A stretch of DNA of 64,000 nt from Coptis chinensis (taxonomy: Eukaryota > Streptophyta > Magnoliopsida > Ranunculales > Ranunculaceae). Of the stretch, positions 34,917-46,862 are shown piece after piece. The notes under the pieces are model-generated. The model was not told the origin of the DNA, did no database searches, and was given only the letters and a program-made list of their open reading frames with translations. The translations under genes were made by a program, and so were the position numbers. Positions within the stretch are counted from its first letter, which is position 1. Every line of letters starts with the position of its first letter. The stretch lies in the NCBI GenBank assembly GCA_015680905.1, contig CM027381.1, forward strand, positions 87,383,501 to 87,447,500, given 5' to 3'.

Positions 34917-36025
34917 TTATTGGTAAAAACGTTTGAGTAGAGCTGTGTTCCAAGGTCGTGGAAGCACATCACCGAGCTGAGTTTTGATCCGGTACGCTCC
35001 ATTTCCAACGACTCTGTTAACTATGTATGGTCCTTCCCAAGTTGGGTCGTGTTTGGCTGGTGCTAAAGTCTTTTTGAGGACTAGGTTGACAGCTTGGAAG
35101 GATCTTGGGACAACCTTCTTGTTGTAAGATCGTTGGATTGTTTGGTGGTACCGAGCTAAGGATATTGCAACTGTTTCCCTTCGCTCTTCTAGGAGATCGA
35201 CTTCTTTGGCTAAGATGTTGTCATTTTCTCTTGATTCGACGATGTCTGAGCGTGTGGTTGTGATTGTGAGCTCTGATGGTATGACTACTTCTGTTCCGAA
35301 GCAATGTGTGAAAGGAGACTCGTTGGTACTGGCTTTGGCTGTTGTTCTGTATGCCCATAAAATGTTCTCGAGCTGCTCTGGCCATTTGCTTTTCTTGCTC
35401 TCCAACTTTTTTGGAGATTTTCTTTGATGGCTTTGTTTGTGGCCTCTGCTTGACCATTGCTCTGTGCATATCTAGGTGTAGAAAATGCTTGAGTGATGCG
35501 CCATTTTTGTAGAAACACCTTGACTTGTGTGCCAGCAAATTGGGTACCGTTGTCCATGACAAGGGTGTGGGGTAGACCAAATCTTGTGATGATATTGGTC
35601 CATATGAAGTTGATGACGTGGACTTCCTTTACTTGGACTAGTGGGATTGCTTCAACCCATTTGGTGAAGTAATCTATGGCTGCTAGGACGTATTTGAGCC
35701 CTGTTTTCTTTTGTGGGATGAAAGGTCCCATGATGTCTATCCCCCACATGTGGAAAGGCCAGGGGCTGGCTATGTTAATCAATTCCCATGCTGGACTTAG
35801 GTGGTCGTGGCCAAATGTTTGACATTGGTGGCATTTGAGAACGTACCTTTTTTCTTCGATATGCATTCCTGGCCAATAATACCCTTGGGCTATTGCTTTA
35901 TGAGCCAGGGATCTTGCTCCTGCATGGTTGCCACATTCGCCTTTGTGAATTTCATCGAAAATGAGCTGGCCCTCGCGTGGAGTTATACACCTGAGGTGGG
36001 GTCCTCCTGCGGATTTATGGAACAA
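34917..36025 (-). CDS. E2 integrase
   Basis: The N-terminal HHCC zinc-binding region is visible (HKGECGNHAGARSLAHK, then CHQCQ), followed by the catalytic core with DIMGPF and DNGTQF motifs. A second frame block covers the C-terminal half, including WAYRTTAKASTNESPF and the LxxxxDPTWEGPYIV segment. Integrase inserts the element cDNA into the host genome. The order after RNase H is that of Ty3/Gypsy. The copy has at least one break. Confidence 0.85.
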
Positions 36026-36276
36026 GCGTCCGTTGATTATGGTGTATCTGGGAGCTCAAAATTGTATGGCCCAAGCATTCTTTGTCTTTGACGGAAGCTC
36101 ACCATGTAAGATAAATTTGAGAAATGGGCCTATCCAAGATTGATTGATCACTTTTTCGGATGAGAACTGGAAATCTGTGAGGTCGTTGATGTTTTCTTGT
36201 TGGTAGGCGGGCCTCTCTAAGATGTCAATATAGATTGTGCTGGAGCAAACCTTTTGTGTCTTTGATGCTAAGAAAG

Positions 36277-37200
36277 CTAGACTGTCTGCATGTCTGTTAT
36301 CTTCTCTTGGAATATGCTCCAAGGAGAATGTTTTGAACGATCTGATGAGGTCACTAACGACCTGAACCTACTTTGTAAGGTTTGCTCCATTTGTAACATA
36401 CTCTTTGGTGATTGTTTGACTATTAGCTGTGAGTCGCTGTAAGCTTTAAGCTTTGGGACTTGTAGTTGTTGTGCCATGTGGAGGCCTGTGATCAATGCTT
36501 CGTACTCCGCTTCGTTGCTGGATGTTGCGAAATCGATCTTGATTGATTTTTGTAGTTGGGTGCCTTCTGGTGAAGTTAACACAGCCCCCAGTCCACTACC
36601 ATTGTTGTTGCACGCTCCATCTACGTAGATGTGCCATGTGTCTGGGGTGGCTGGTTGATGGAGTGAAGTGATGGGCTCAGGTTCCCAGTTGACGTCTTCG
36701 ACGGGGAAGTCCGCAAGGAAGTCAACAACGACCTGTCCTTTGCGAGACGTTATGGGGATGAACTCGATGTGGTGCTCTCTGAGCTCTTCAGCCCATTTGG
36801 CCATTCGAGCCGTTTTGTTGTTGGAACTCAAAACTTGCTTGATAGGTACATCGGTTATTACCTTGATGCGGTGGGCCTGAAAGTAAGGTCGGAATTTTCG
36901 AGCGGAGTATAACAGAGACAACATTGTTTTCTCTATTGCTAAGTAATGCTTCTCTGCATCTGCCAATGTTTTGCTGGTGAAGTAGACTGGCTTTTCGATT
37001 CCCTCGCTTTCGCGAAAGAGGACCGAGCTGATGGCAAAATCGGTAGTTGCAAGATAAAGCCCCAGATTTCTCCTTCTTCTGGTTTGGACAGGACGGGTGG
37101 AGTTGATAAATAAGCTTTCAGGTCGTTGAAAGTTTTTTGGCATTCGTTTGTCCATGTAAATGTTGCGCTTTTTTTGAGTATTTGCAGGAATGTTCTGCAC
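36277..37200 (-). CDS. E2 RNase H region with two RNase H domains
   Basis: The first domain, typical of Ty3/Gypsy, shows PVYFTSKTLADAEKHYLAIEK and KFRPYFQAH. After a linker a second, plant-acquired RNase H domain follows: HIYVDGACNNNGSGLGAVL, NEAEYEALITGL and YSDSQLIV, with the D-E-D catalytic acids present. The dual RNase H is specific to the Tat lineage and is the strongest evidence for that placement. Confidence 0.88.
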   Translation of the reverse strand: MQNIPANTQKKRNIYMDKRMPKNFQRPESLFINSTRPVQTRRRRNLGLYLATTDFAISSVLFRESEGIEKPVYFTSKTLADAEKHYLAIEKTMLSLLYSARKFRPYFQAHRIKVITDVPIKQVLSSNNKTARMAKWAEELREHHIEFIPITSRKGQVVVDFLADFPVEDVNWEPEPITSLHQPATPDTWHIYVDGACNNNGSGLGAVLTSPEGTQLQKSIKIDFATSSNEAEYEALITGLHMAQQLQVPKLKAYSDSQLIVKQSPKSMLQMEQTLQSRFRSLVTSSDRSKHSPWSIFQEKITDMQTV

Positions 37201-37402
37201 TTGTCAGATGCTCGTGAGATGAATCTGTTGAGGGCTGAAACCATGCCAGATAACTTGTGGATTTGTTGCTTTGTAGTTGGCTCTAGAATTTCAAGGAGAG
37301 CTTGTATCTGCTATGGGTTTGCTTCAATGCGTCTTTGTGAAACGAGGTAACCTAAGAACTTCCCTGAGGCTACTCCGAATACGCATTTGGATGGGTTGAG
37401 CT

Positions 37403-38060
37403 TCATCTTGTTTTGGCGTAACCTTTCAAAGGCTTCTTGTAGGTGAGAAATGTGATCGCCCGCCTTTTCACTTTGACCACCATGTCGTCTATGTAGACTT
37501 CCATGGTGTCGCCTAGCAAGTCTTTGAAGATCTTAGTGACCAGTCTTTGGTAGGTTGTGCTTGCGTTCTTCAAGCCGAATGGTAGGACGTTGTAGCAGAA
37601 CGTTCCTTGCTCGGTTATGAAGGGCGTTTTCTGTCTTCTTCGCCGTGGTATCGATTGTACCATTGTATCGTCCATAAATGATAGAAGTTCATGCCCGCAA
37701 GTTTGATCTACCAGAATATCAATCCTTGGTAGGGGGAAGCTGTCCTTTGGGTAGTGCTTGTTGACGTTGGTGAAATCGATGCAGAGTCGTACCTAGTCGT
37801 TCTTCTTAGGAACAACTACAATGCTAGCTAGCCAGGTCGGGTATTCGACTTCTCTGATGAATCCCACATTTTTGAGCTTTTCTATATCTTCATTGATGGC
37901 CTTTTGAAACTTGAATGCTAGCTTCCTAGGTCGTTGTTTGATAGGCTTGACAGTTGGATCTACATTCAATTTGTGGCAAGCGACCTGAGGGTCGATTCCT
38001 GGTATATCGATATACGACCAAGCAAAAACGTCTTTATTGAGAGATAGAAATTTGACAAGT
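37403..38060 (-). CDS. E2 reverse transcriptase
   Basis: The N-terminal part includes DVFAWSYIDIPGIDP and KLKNVGFIREVEYPTWL; the palm includes LPFGLKNASTTYQRLV and the catalytic YIDDMVVK. The family and order are those of Ty3/Gypsy pol. The frame is split. Confidence 0.85.
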
Positions 38061-38865
38061 TGCTCCTTGAGCTTGGGGTCTAAGTCAGCCCCTACATAAA
38101 CAAATTTTGGGTCATCATTTGTGCCCAAATTGACTTTTTCTCCAGGTTCAGTTTGTGCTTGCTTCCCCTTGAGCTTGTATGCTACTGGTGTTGTGGTGCT
38201 GGAAGCTTGAGGATCTTGCTTCTTTGGGACATCTTTGTCTTGGACGACCTGATTTTTCTCCATGGCTGTTGCGCTGACTTGGTTGCATCGATGAGCTTCT
38301 AGTTGGTTGCTCATGAGCTCCATGATGCCTCGGGGTCCGGGGAACCGCAGGACTTGGTGTAAAGTGGATGGGACTGCTTGGATCTTGTGAATCCATCGAC
38401 GTCCTAGAATGGCAGTGTAGGATGACTTGACGTCGATCACACTGAAGTGTGTGGAAGTTTTGACCACGTCTTCTTTTTCTCCAATGGAGACTGGTAAGAT
38501 GACGTCTCCAATGGCATCTGTGCGGTCACCGTTGAACCCGTAGAGTGGCACATTTGATTCTATCATAACCGAATCTGGCAGGTGCATGTCTAATAGAAAA
38601 AGATGTCACAGGAGATGCCTGGATCGATGAGGACTCTTTTGACTGTCCACCCGTTGATTTTGACGTGCACTACCAGGGCGTCATTGTGGGGTAGGCACAC
38701 CTTGTCTAGGTCGTCCTCGGTGAATGAAATTTCTGTTGTTGTTTGAGGGCTGGTAGGATTGATTACCTTGGCTTTGTGGGAGAGGTGGTAGATTTCTTGA
38801 AGCGCTCCTACCCGTTTGCGCTTTTCCCGACCTGAGGTTTCGTCGTTGGAGGTGTCGGTAATCAT
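38061..38865 (-). CDS. E2 protease and linker
   Basis: The aspartic protease region carries VKRVLIDPGISCDI, corresponding to the family D-x-G-x-S site, and downstream SSYTAILGRRWIH, the conserved C-terminal flank of Tat proteases. A Gln/Pro-rich linker joins it to RT. Confidence 0.75.
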
Positions 38866-39843
38866 ATTGATTACCTTTTCCTCATCGTGGTCGGAGGAGT
38901 GCTGTCTCTGTTGTATCTCGACCGACCTGGAGATTTATATCGTCGAGCTATTCTGCTTCTGCTCCTTCTGCGAGCGGGTCGTTTGTGGCAGCGGCTTCTG
39001 CTCCGGTAGCGATTGGCATTCGGTTTGTGCCTGAGGTCGCTTTCCAACAGAAATTCTTTCAGCTTTCCCTCTTCGACTAAGTCTTAGAGGTAGTGCTTGA
39101 GGCTCCAACAGTCATCTGTGTCATGGTGGTGGAGTTTGTGGAAGTGGCAGTATAGAGGACGTCCTTGGATTGAGATGACTTTGTTGATGTTGGGCTTGAA
39201 GTATGGTGCTGTATATATCTTCATCAAGATTTGGCCTGGCATCCTGGAGAAGTTGGAGAATTCTCTTTTGGTGTAAGAGGGCTTGTGGGAGCTGGAGCTC
39301 TTGTTGTTGTTGTTGTTGTTGTTGCCTGAATAATGGTTGTTTTATTTGGATCCTCGCTTGTTGCTTACTGCGAGGACTTCTTTGCGCTTGCGTTGGGCTA
39401 TCCATTCTTCGTACTTTATATACTTGTCAACTCTGTGGTATAGGTCGTCTATGGTCTCTGGCTTGTTGCGCATGAGGGACCCTGCTAGGTCGGATTCGTC
39501 AAGGAGGGCGTTTGTGAACACAAAAGTTGCAAAGCTGTCCTTGAGGCCTGATTCCAGTGACAGGAGTTCCTTCTTGAAACGTCCTAGAAAAACACGGATT
39601 GTCTCGCCATGTGCTTGTTTCAGCTGGAACAACGAGTCTAGGTTTGCTTGTTTCTTCCAATTGTGGACGAATTCTGCCGCAAATGTTTCAGCTAGTTTGT
39701 CGAAGTTGCTAATTGAATCAGGAGGGAGTGTGTAGAACCAGTCTATTGCTTCGTCCTTCAGGCTGGCTGGAAAGAGTTTGCATTTCAGGTAGTCATAGTC
39801 TGGAGCGCTGTAGAGTGTAAGGATCTGGCTGAAACGAGCTACG
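38866..39843 (-). CDS. E2 gag
   Basis: The block read from 39843 includes SQILTLYSAPDYDYLKCKLF, DWFYTLPPDSI and RFKKELLSLESGLKD, the capsid core of plant Ty3/Gypsy gag. Toward the C-terminus there is a short glutamine run from a trinucleotide repeat (39303-39323). The N-terminus is cut off by E4 at 39843/39844. Confidence 0.85.
39303..39323 (-). repeat. Trinucleotide repeat (CAA)7 in gag
   Basis: Seven TTG units on the plus strand, encoding a glutamine run in E2 gag on the minus strand. Confidence 0.9.
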
Positions 39844-41672
39844 TGCTAAAATAAATGCACCAACCTGACAATATGCAAACTACTAAAATAAATGAATTAA
39901 TCATGTATAGGAATGACAATACTAAAAAGGTAATACCTTGTCAAGCGGAATTGAGGAATCGGTGTGAGAAAAACAGAAATGGTGAAATCGGCATAATCCA
40001 TGATCATTATTAGGGCTTCTTGGGAGTGAAAACTCTGGAAGTACACTAATAATGGTTAAGCACATGAATACCATCGAATAGTGATTGCAATATAATCTAC
40101 AGACACAATTATTAGTAAACTACACAAATCGAAAGAACAATGCAAACCAAAAGAGTAAAAAAATTAAAATTAAAATTAAAATTTTGTACCTTGAATAAGT
40201 GATATTTGCCTTTTTGCTATGTTAGAGAATTACTTCTCTTCTTTGGCGAAAGTGCGAATTCAAAGTTTTTCCTTACTCACGATCTTCGTGTTCATATAGT
40301 TGGAGTAAGGATTCTAACCAACCTAAAGCTTAGGACAAACTACAACTTGGTTGTTTTACTCTTTAAGGAACTAGTGAGTAAGTTTAAATATGATTATATT
40401 AATACTAAATACTTGGTCTCTTTACTACACAAAAATTAAAAATATTAAGTTACAAAAATCATGCAACTAAGACACAATAAAATTTTACTAATAACAAAGG
40501 TGGAGAGTTAATCCTCCTCATGTGAAGATAACCTTTGTTATTTGATTTTAATAAGTTCATTATTATCTTCCTAGAACTCATAGACAAGTCCTAAAAAAAG
40601 AAAACTTGATCCCTAACATATATGACTAATCTCTAAGCTCATACATGCTAGCATGTGGAACCAAAGCAATGACTTATCTCTAAGCTCATCACTTTGATCC
40701 TTAACTAGACACTACACCAACTATCATTTTGGGATAGGATGTAGGGTCTAGTTGTTGTTCATAAACAACTTACTAAACCAAACAACAAAGATTTTTCCTC
40801 ACATGAGTTTTATTAACTCCCCAAAAAGGGAAAGTTAGCTCATGATCCTTGGGAGAACACTAAAACAAGTGTGGAATGTAAAAAGAGAGAGAGAGAGAGA
40901 AGAAAAAGAAGAAAACTATTTATTTATATATTTTGAAGAAGTGAGAATTTTTCAAGAGGAACACTTTCACTTACAAAACTATTACAAGCTATTTCTTACC
41001 AAAATAAAAACTAAAATAAAAATCTAAGACTAAGGAACTAAAATAATACAAGGTAAGGAAAAGAAGTCAAGGGAGTAAATGGAGTGTCCCCCCTTGTTTT
41101 GTTTTCTTCTCCATTTGAGAGAAATCTCATTTCCTCCCACGTGAAACATCAAACCACATTTACTTCATTTTTATCCACCACATTAAAACAAAGTGACACC
41201 TTGCCTTTTTTTTCACTATTAACACCTAATCTAATTAATTACATGCAAGGTGTCAACTTTGCACCAATAATTTGTCATTTTTGTCTTGACATGCTCCATG
41301 ATTGATGACTCATACAATCTTGCAGGCCCGCATAGTGGGTCCATGTGCAGTCCAGTGGCGGTCCGGTCTTTGGGCAATTTTACAACTTCCCGCCTATGTG
41401 TAGAGTTCATCGCCCTGATTGTCTGAGCAGCTCACTTGTCGCATTCGGAGTCCTAGTTTAAGAGGTAGGAGCTTCGGAAGTTTGATGCTTCTGTGCAAAT
41501 TTGGAAGAATTCATATATACGTCGTTCCCCGTGCTTTATCGCAGGTTTAACCAATATTTCCATGTTTACTGCGAATACCTGCAAAAGTATGAAAACATAT
41601 TTATTTCATGATTATTAAACATATAATTAACCAAATTTATATGTCTCATAATACACTTTTGGGTGCTTATCA
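39844..41672 (-). repeat. E4 3' LTR
   Basis: The right border is GGTGCTTATCA, followed by the family polypurine region (CCCCCAAACAGC, then TTTGCTTGTCCTCAAGC). The left border is placed at TGCTAAAATAAATG because E2 gag ends exactly there. About 1829 bp. It has a reversed TATA-like region near 40920-40930 and a (GA)n tract at about 40883-40900. It is diverged from the E1 and E3 LTRs, and its pair is not in the window. Confidence 0.75.
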
Positions 41673-43409
41673 CACTACCCCCAAACAGCACTTTGCTTGT
41701 CCTCAAGCAAAGAAGAGACATTAAAACAGCTAAGTGGCCAAAATGTGTAGTCCTAACTAATTCTCGTTTCGCAGAGTGCGGTTGCATTGACCATATGCAA
41801 CAAGGCCTTAAACCACTAGGAATTCCGTAGTGGACAAGTTATAGCCTCGTGAGAGTTTTCTAGAGAAGATACTCACAAACTTCATTTATACTACAACGAC
41901 TTCGATGATAAAACTTCGTTTCCTAAATTAATCTCGATATCCATACATCTCCTTAGCGGGAAGCGAGGATTGATTTCTTTGAAACTCAAGTTAATATGCA
42001 TCCAATAATTAAAACATCTACATATGATAATGCATACAATGAACTTGCATTGAAATGTACTAGCGGGGGCGGATCCTCCTTTGGAGAGCGTACCTAAATG
42101 AGTTCTCACAGGTATGTGTCGAAACACAATTCCACTCAAAATTTTACCACTCAGGTTTTGTTAACTCCAGTGTGCAGTGGGCACACATTTCCTCACATCT
42201 CAATGACAGTCAGAGGAGCCGATGTCGATCAATCACATCTACTACTTATTATCACACCACCCTACTCCTAATTGAGCTAGAGGTTTTTATTAGGTATTGT
42301 GGGGCTTAGGTGATAGTGTACAAGAAAATGAAAATGGATAATCAAAATTTACGAGTATGAGAGAATAGGGTCTTTAAGATATTTATACTAGAGAATTCCT
42401 TGTTTTCTTTCCTTCTTCTAACTGAGTTTTCCAACCTTGTTCTTAAGCCTCTGGATACTGATGATTTTTTTTTTTTTTTTTTTTTTTTTTGCTTAAGAAC
42501 ATGATTATATTTTTCTTTCCTGAAGCAAGTAACTGACTTTTATTTGGGACAAGTCTTTCTCTTTATTTTTCCACATTTCATCCTATTTCTCATACTCCTC
42601 ACTTAGGTAGGTTCTTTTATTTGGTTTAATAGATGGGTAAGGAATTTTTGGTGAAAGTGAAAGGTTTGATGAAAGGTTCATTGGAGTGACTAGCGGTAAA
42701 ATTTGTAAAGGTAAGAATTTTTAGCTATGTCGATCCAAAGAAGGCCTAAATTCTCGCTTTAGGGTTCGGTGGTGATCAAGTAAGTAGACGCCAAGATTTT
42801 CTCTAATCGAAAAACTACTCCTCTGTGTCATCACACACAAATCACTCATGTCAAGGCTTTTGGTTAGATTCTCACAGGATTTATAGTTTAAGTAACTAAC
42901 CGTTGGTTCCAGAAACTTACTGCTATGACAATCAATGATACTCAGTGCAAGAATGTTCATGAAAAGATGTATAAACTATTGCATACATATTATCTTAAGT
43001 TTCTTAAAACAAATCCTAATTCGGATACTAATGTGAGATTTCTAGACAATTTTCATCATTGAAAAGGAAACAAGACTTTGTCACTAAGTACAATTATTAA
43101 CAAGAAAATAAAAACTATATACAGGTTACAATATGCCTAATTTTTGCTACAGGTTTAAAAATACCCCCAAACAGAATGATGCTTAGTCCTCGAAGTATCA
43201 ATAAATAAAGAGAGAAATTACCTGAGAACCGTGAGCAAAAATTAGGGCTAGATTGCTGGAATAGAAAGGTTGGAGAACATAATATATTATTCAGAAAGAA
43301 ACAATAAAATGTTCAATAGCACACGAAACATAGCACACGGAATAATGAAAGACAATAGCACACAAAACATAATTTTTAGCTAGATATATGTACAATGACA
43401 AACTCAAAT
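41673..43409 (-). other. E4 3' noncoding region
   Basis: A diverged version of E1 9415-11000: the segment GACCATATGCAACAAGGCC, a poly-T tract at 42467-42490, and a second PPT-like motif near 43163 (CCCCCAAACAGAATG then CTTAGTCCTCGAAG). No gene is supported. Confidence 0.75.
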
Positions 43410-44394
43410 TTACCATCCAGCGGGATGTGTAGGTCTGGCGTCCTCAATAAAGAAATGCATTTCCTTAGCATCGCGCCAAAAGATAATAGTCTGCCAAATT
43501 TCTGCCAATTCTTTGTCTCCGGATTTCCTCAAATGTTTCTTCATATTTTCATCCTTCAGGTAACAATGAACATGCCTCAGGTACCGAGCGAGACGCTTCC
43601 ATTGCCTAAACCTTAATGAAAGAATGATTCTGTTTGCTGGGCACATAGAATCTACCTTGACCCAATCATGAAAAGTAGCTGCAAACTGTGGGAAATGTGT
43701 CTTCATGATTTGGCAATTCTTACAGTAAAAGAATATACCGATCCCGAAAAGTGCGAGCTCGTTTTTAGGTTGGAGATAACACAACCTAAGATGTTAAATA
43801 ATGTATGACCTTGAGCGGTTAATCAATAATACTACGCAGAGGCAGACCTCATTGGCGATGAAAACCGCAATCTCCCATAATGTTCAGGAGTACAAACAAC
43901 ATCGCAGTCCCCATGTTCATGGTCATGCTTGCTAAGGGAATGGTGATGTCGCGCCATGGCACATGGCCAACTCCTTCTCGTTTAATCTCAAGACCATCAC
44001 CGTAAGTTTCGTGAAACACTTGCCACTGAAAGGAACGGTAAGAATTATGATAGATGTAATGCCATGATGCGGCCAGTTCGTGATATGGAAGATCCAAAGT
44101 TAGGGCAAGCTGTTGTTCAGAAAAAATATGATATGTGTCACCAACTAGGATTGTGAACCCGTCTAAGTAGAAGCCATGTGCATGATTGAATGCTGGTGTG
44201 TCCTCCATATTAGCATAAAAGTATGTGGCCAAACTCGGAGAATAAGTTTGGTCAGGTTGAAGAACTAGGGAAGACCACCCAATGTTAGTGATGTAGTCAC
44301 GGAAGAGATGACCATAAGTATTGGAATCTTTCATAGATTGAAAGGATTGCTCAGGAATGAGTTTTGGAGGTGTCATGTTTGATGAAGATGCCAT
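43410..44394 (-). CDS. E4 accessory ORF a
   Basis: The first block (44394-43849) opens MASSSNMTPPKLIPEQSF and includes SLATYFYANMEDTPAF, DGFTILVGDTYHIF and LTLDLP; the second (to 43410) includes FHDWVKVDSM and FWRDAKEMHFFIED. Both match E3 (55099-56080) and E1 accessory ORF a. The pattern of a FYxN segment followed by a short strand and an LxLP or LxIP motif is shared with ORFs b and c of E4. It resembles the plant 'putative plant transposon protein' domain. The product's function is unknown. Confidence 0.65.
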
Positions 44395-44867
44395 GGTGGA
44401 TGAAGTAAAGAAATGGGTAATGAGAAAGGCAACTGGATGGATAAATGAGTATGGAAGAAAATAAACCCTCCTGTAATGACATTAAAAATCACATGTTAAA
44501 ATTAGTTAGTCACAACGTAAATAATTCTAGCAACCATTTCATACAAAAGAAGACACAAAGATAAGAACAAATTAATAATACGACGAAAAACGTAATAATA
44601 TATATGGTTATTTATTTATTCACTTAGTATCATTATTCCATTTTTTATTCAATAAGAAAATCATGGATTATTATGATGCTACTGGAGATGCATATCGTGT
44701 ACCACAGTGTTTAGTTCTTCAATTTGTTGTCTGAGCTGCATCTGAATGTCCCCTTGCCTGGCAGAGAGTGTAGTTTGATTTTCTATTAGGAGAGCGTGAT
44801 TTTTCAAGGACTGAGAATGATTTTCCAAGATTTCCTCCTGTTCAACATCATGCATTGCTTGACGTTC

Positions 44868-45743
44868 TTAGAATTCCTTAAGAGTTGTAATGATGATATT
44901 TTGACGAGCGTATAGTTCCCGCATGTCGTGATGAAGAAATTGAATGCCTTCCATGGGATTAAAAAAATTTAGCATGACATTTTCATCAAAGAAATGGTCA
45001 GGGTTTGAGCTTGGGTCGTTTTGTTCATCTGTCAGAGTATCAGGAGTCCAAAAACCAATGGAGTAGTCTGTTTGGAGTACACTAATATGTGCTATTTGAA
45101 GTGGTGTTTTTGGAGAAATTACTGGATAACCCCAATGCATCATAATTTGCGTGACTAAAGTAGGTAGAGGTAGAGGTGCTGACTTTCTTGTTTTCCTGGT
45201 GATCACCTTCCAGAGGTGTTGGATTAGACAAAAATCATCCCTTTGAGTCTGCAAAACCTAAAGTAGGTGAAGTTGAAACTTTGTGACTTCTGATTGGTGA
45301 GATGTACCTATCACATTGTGTCCCAACCAGTGGAGCACAACTCATTGATTCTGTTTCAAAGAGCGTTGAAGAACAACGTGATATCTATTTCCCACTTTGC
45401 CATGAGATACGGTAGCTCTTAGTAAAGTTTTGATGGAATCAAATGATGACTCTGGAAAAAGGAACTCCTGGGAATTCATTGGGATTTGAAGTATGTCGGA
45501 GATAATTTCCCTAGTCAATTCCAATCGTCGTCCATAAGCATCGAAGTAGAATTTTCCATTCTCAGGTTCTATAAATTGGTAGAACATCAAAACCAATTCT
45601 CGGGAATAACTAGCTGCTGAATGATATAGAAGAGGCGTCCATCCCCGACGTACAATTTCGGTATCAAAATAAGGAGAAAACCGGCCATCTTCAAAAACTT
45701 TTAGATAGTCTTTCTCAGACATTATTTTTCTTGGTTGGTCCAT
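44868..45743 (-). CDS. E4 accessory ORF b
   Basis: It opens MDQPRKIMSEKDYLKVFEDG and includes WTPLLYHSAASYSRELVLMF, LELTREIISDILQIPMNSQ and, in the C-terminal block, HFFDENVMLNFFNPMEGIQ with a short coiled coil. It aligns over its length with ORF c (46863-47934), with shared spacing of the ELVLxFY, ELTxEIIS and QIP motifs. It is therefore a diverged duplicate within the same element. Confidence 0.65.
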
Positions 45744-46862
45744 TTGGTACTATTATGGAGGGAAGGATAGTGAAAATTGTTTGAAATGAGAATGGCTGAA
45801 AAGAAGAGATTTATAGCCAATCTATGAGTCTGTACCAATCTGGATTCCAAGTGTAGTTAATGACCTATATGATTATGAACAACAACAATGGGGATCCATA
45901 GTAAGTCTTGTCATGTCAGATTTCCAAAAACAATTAATGAGATGTTTCAATGTTAGAAAATACGGAGGAAAGTTTCACAGGGTAGTTAGACTTACACGTA
46001 ATTTCAGAAATGATGATCAGACCTCAGTAATAGCATATGGATAGAACAATCAAGCTGCATGTGTGACAAGTGTTATGCGTACCTTGTAGCATGCGTGATC
46101 TTTTCTGAACACCATGAGTATTGATTTAATTATTTTGGTGAGTTTTGGATGGTGTTTTCTTTGTTATGGTTTGTTTTATTATTATTGTTTTTGTTTTTTT
46201 GTTTTTTTTTGTTTTGTTTTTATTTTTGTTTTTGTTTTTGTTTTTGTTTTTTTTAGAGGAAAAGACAAGTAATATACACAAATATTTAATACGAAACTTC
46301 TCCATTTAATCGTAACCTGTACAAATGTGTGGGAATTATTTAACACACCATACTAATATACAAAACGCATTGCATCGAAAAGAGAGATGTCGGTTACATA
46401 GATCTAGATGTTCTGGATCATGTTATGCATGAGTGACAACAGAACAATGATAAACACTGTTATCACGAATACTGTGATAGCCCATTCGCGTTGCTCTTTT
46501 TCTCATCGCTCGATTGGATTCATTATGTTCAAGAAAATGTGAATTTGTGAAGAGGAATTTGTGAAGAGTGAAAGTGGAAAAGGAGAGTTGTATTTATAAT
46601 TAGAATTTTGACCGTTTGGATCAGTCCGTTGGGTTTTGACCGTTGGGCTTTGAGAGTAGGCCCAATGCATCAAAGAACAAACTAATATATTAAGAAGTAC
46701 AATAATTGCATAACATAAATAATTTCTCATTCAAACCGTCTGGAGATACAAAATTATGAGAAATCAAACGATATATAATTTTTTTATCACTAGAACAATA
46801 AAAATGCAATGCATAAGGGAAATAAATGACATAGTCATTTCTAAGCCAATGGAAATAAACAG
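45744..46862 (-). other. E4 spacer between accessory ORFs b and c
   Basis: Low-complexity T-rich sequence with TTTTTG repeats (46140-46260) and a 75-codon minus-strand ORF (46503-46730) with one hydrophobic segment (CYAIIVLLNILVCSL), which may be a membrane anchor or chance. Nothing else was recognised. Confidence 0.5.

Larger units (their letters stand above)
30770..39843 (-). mobile_element. E2: Tat-lineage Ty3/Gypsy element (3' LTR to gag), interrupted by E4
   Basis: Minus-strand order from right to left: gag (to 39843), protease, RT, dual RNase H, integrase, tandem repeats, antisense accessory ORF and a 3' LTR. The second RNase H domain and the antisense ORF are hallmarks of Tat. Gag stops at the LTR of E4 at 39843/39844, so the rest of gag and the 5' LTR should lie beyond the right edge of the window. 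It is the oldest element in the nest. The pol region is rather well preserved, with several breaks. Confidence 0.85.

Noticed and set aside
39121-39405. Gln-rich minus-strand ORF as a host protein
   Set aside because: It is a different frame over E2 gag and the trinucleotide repeat.
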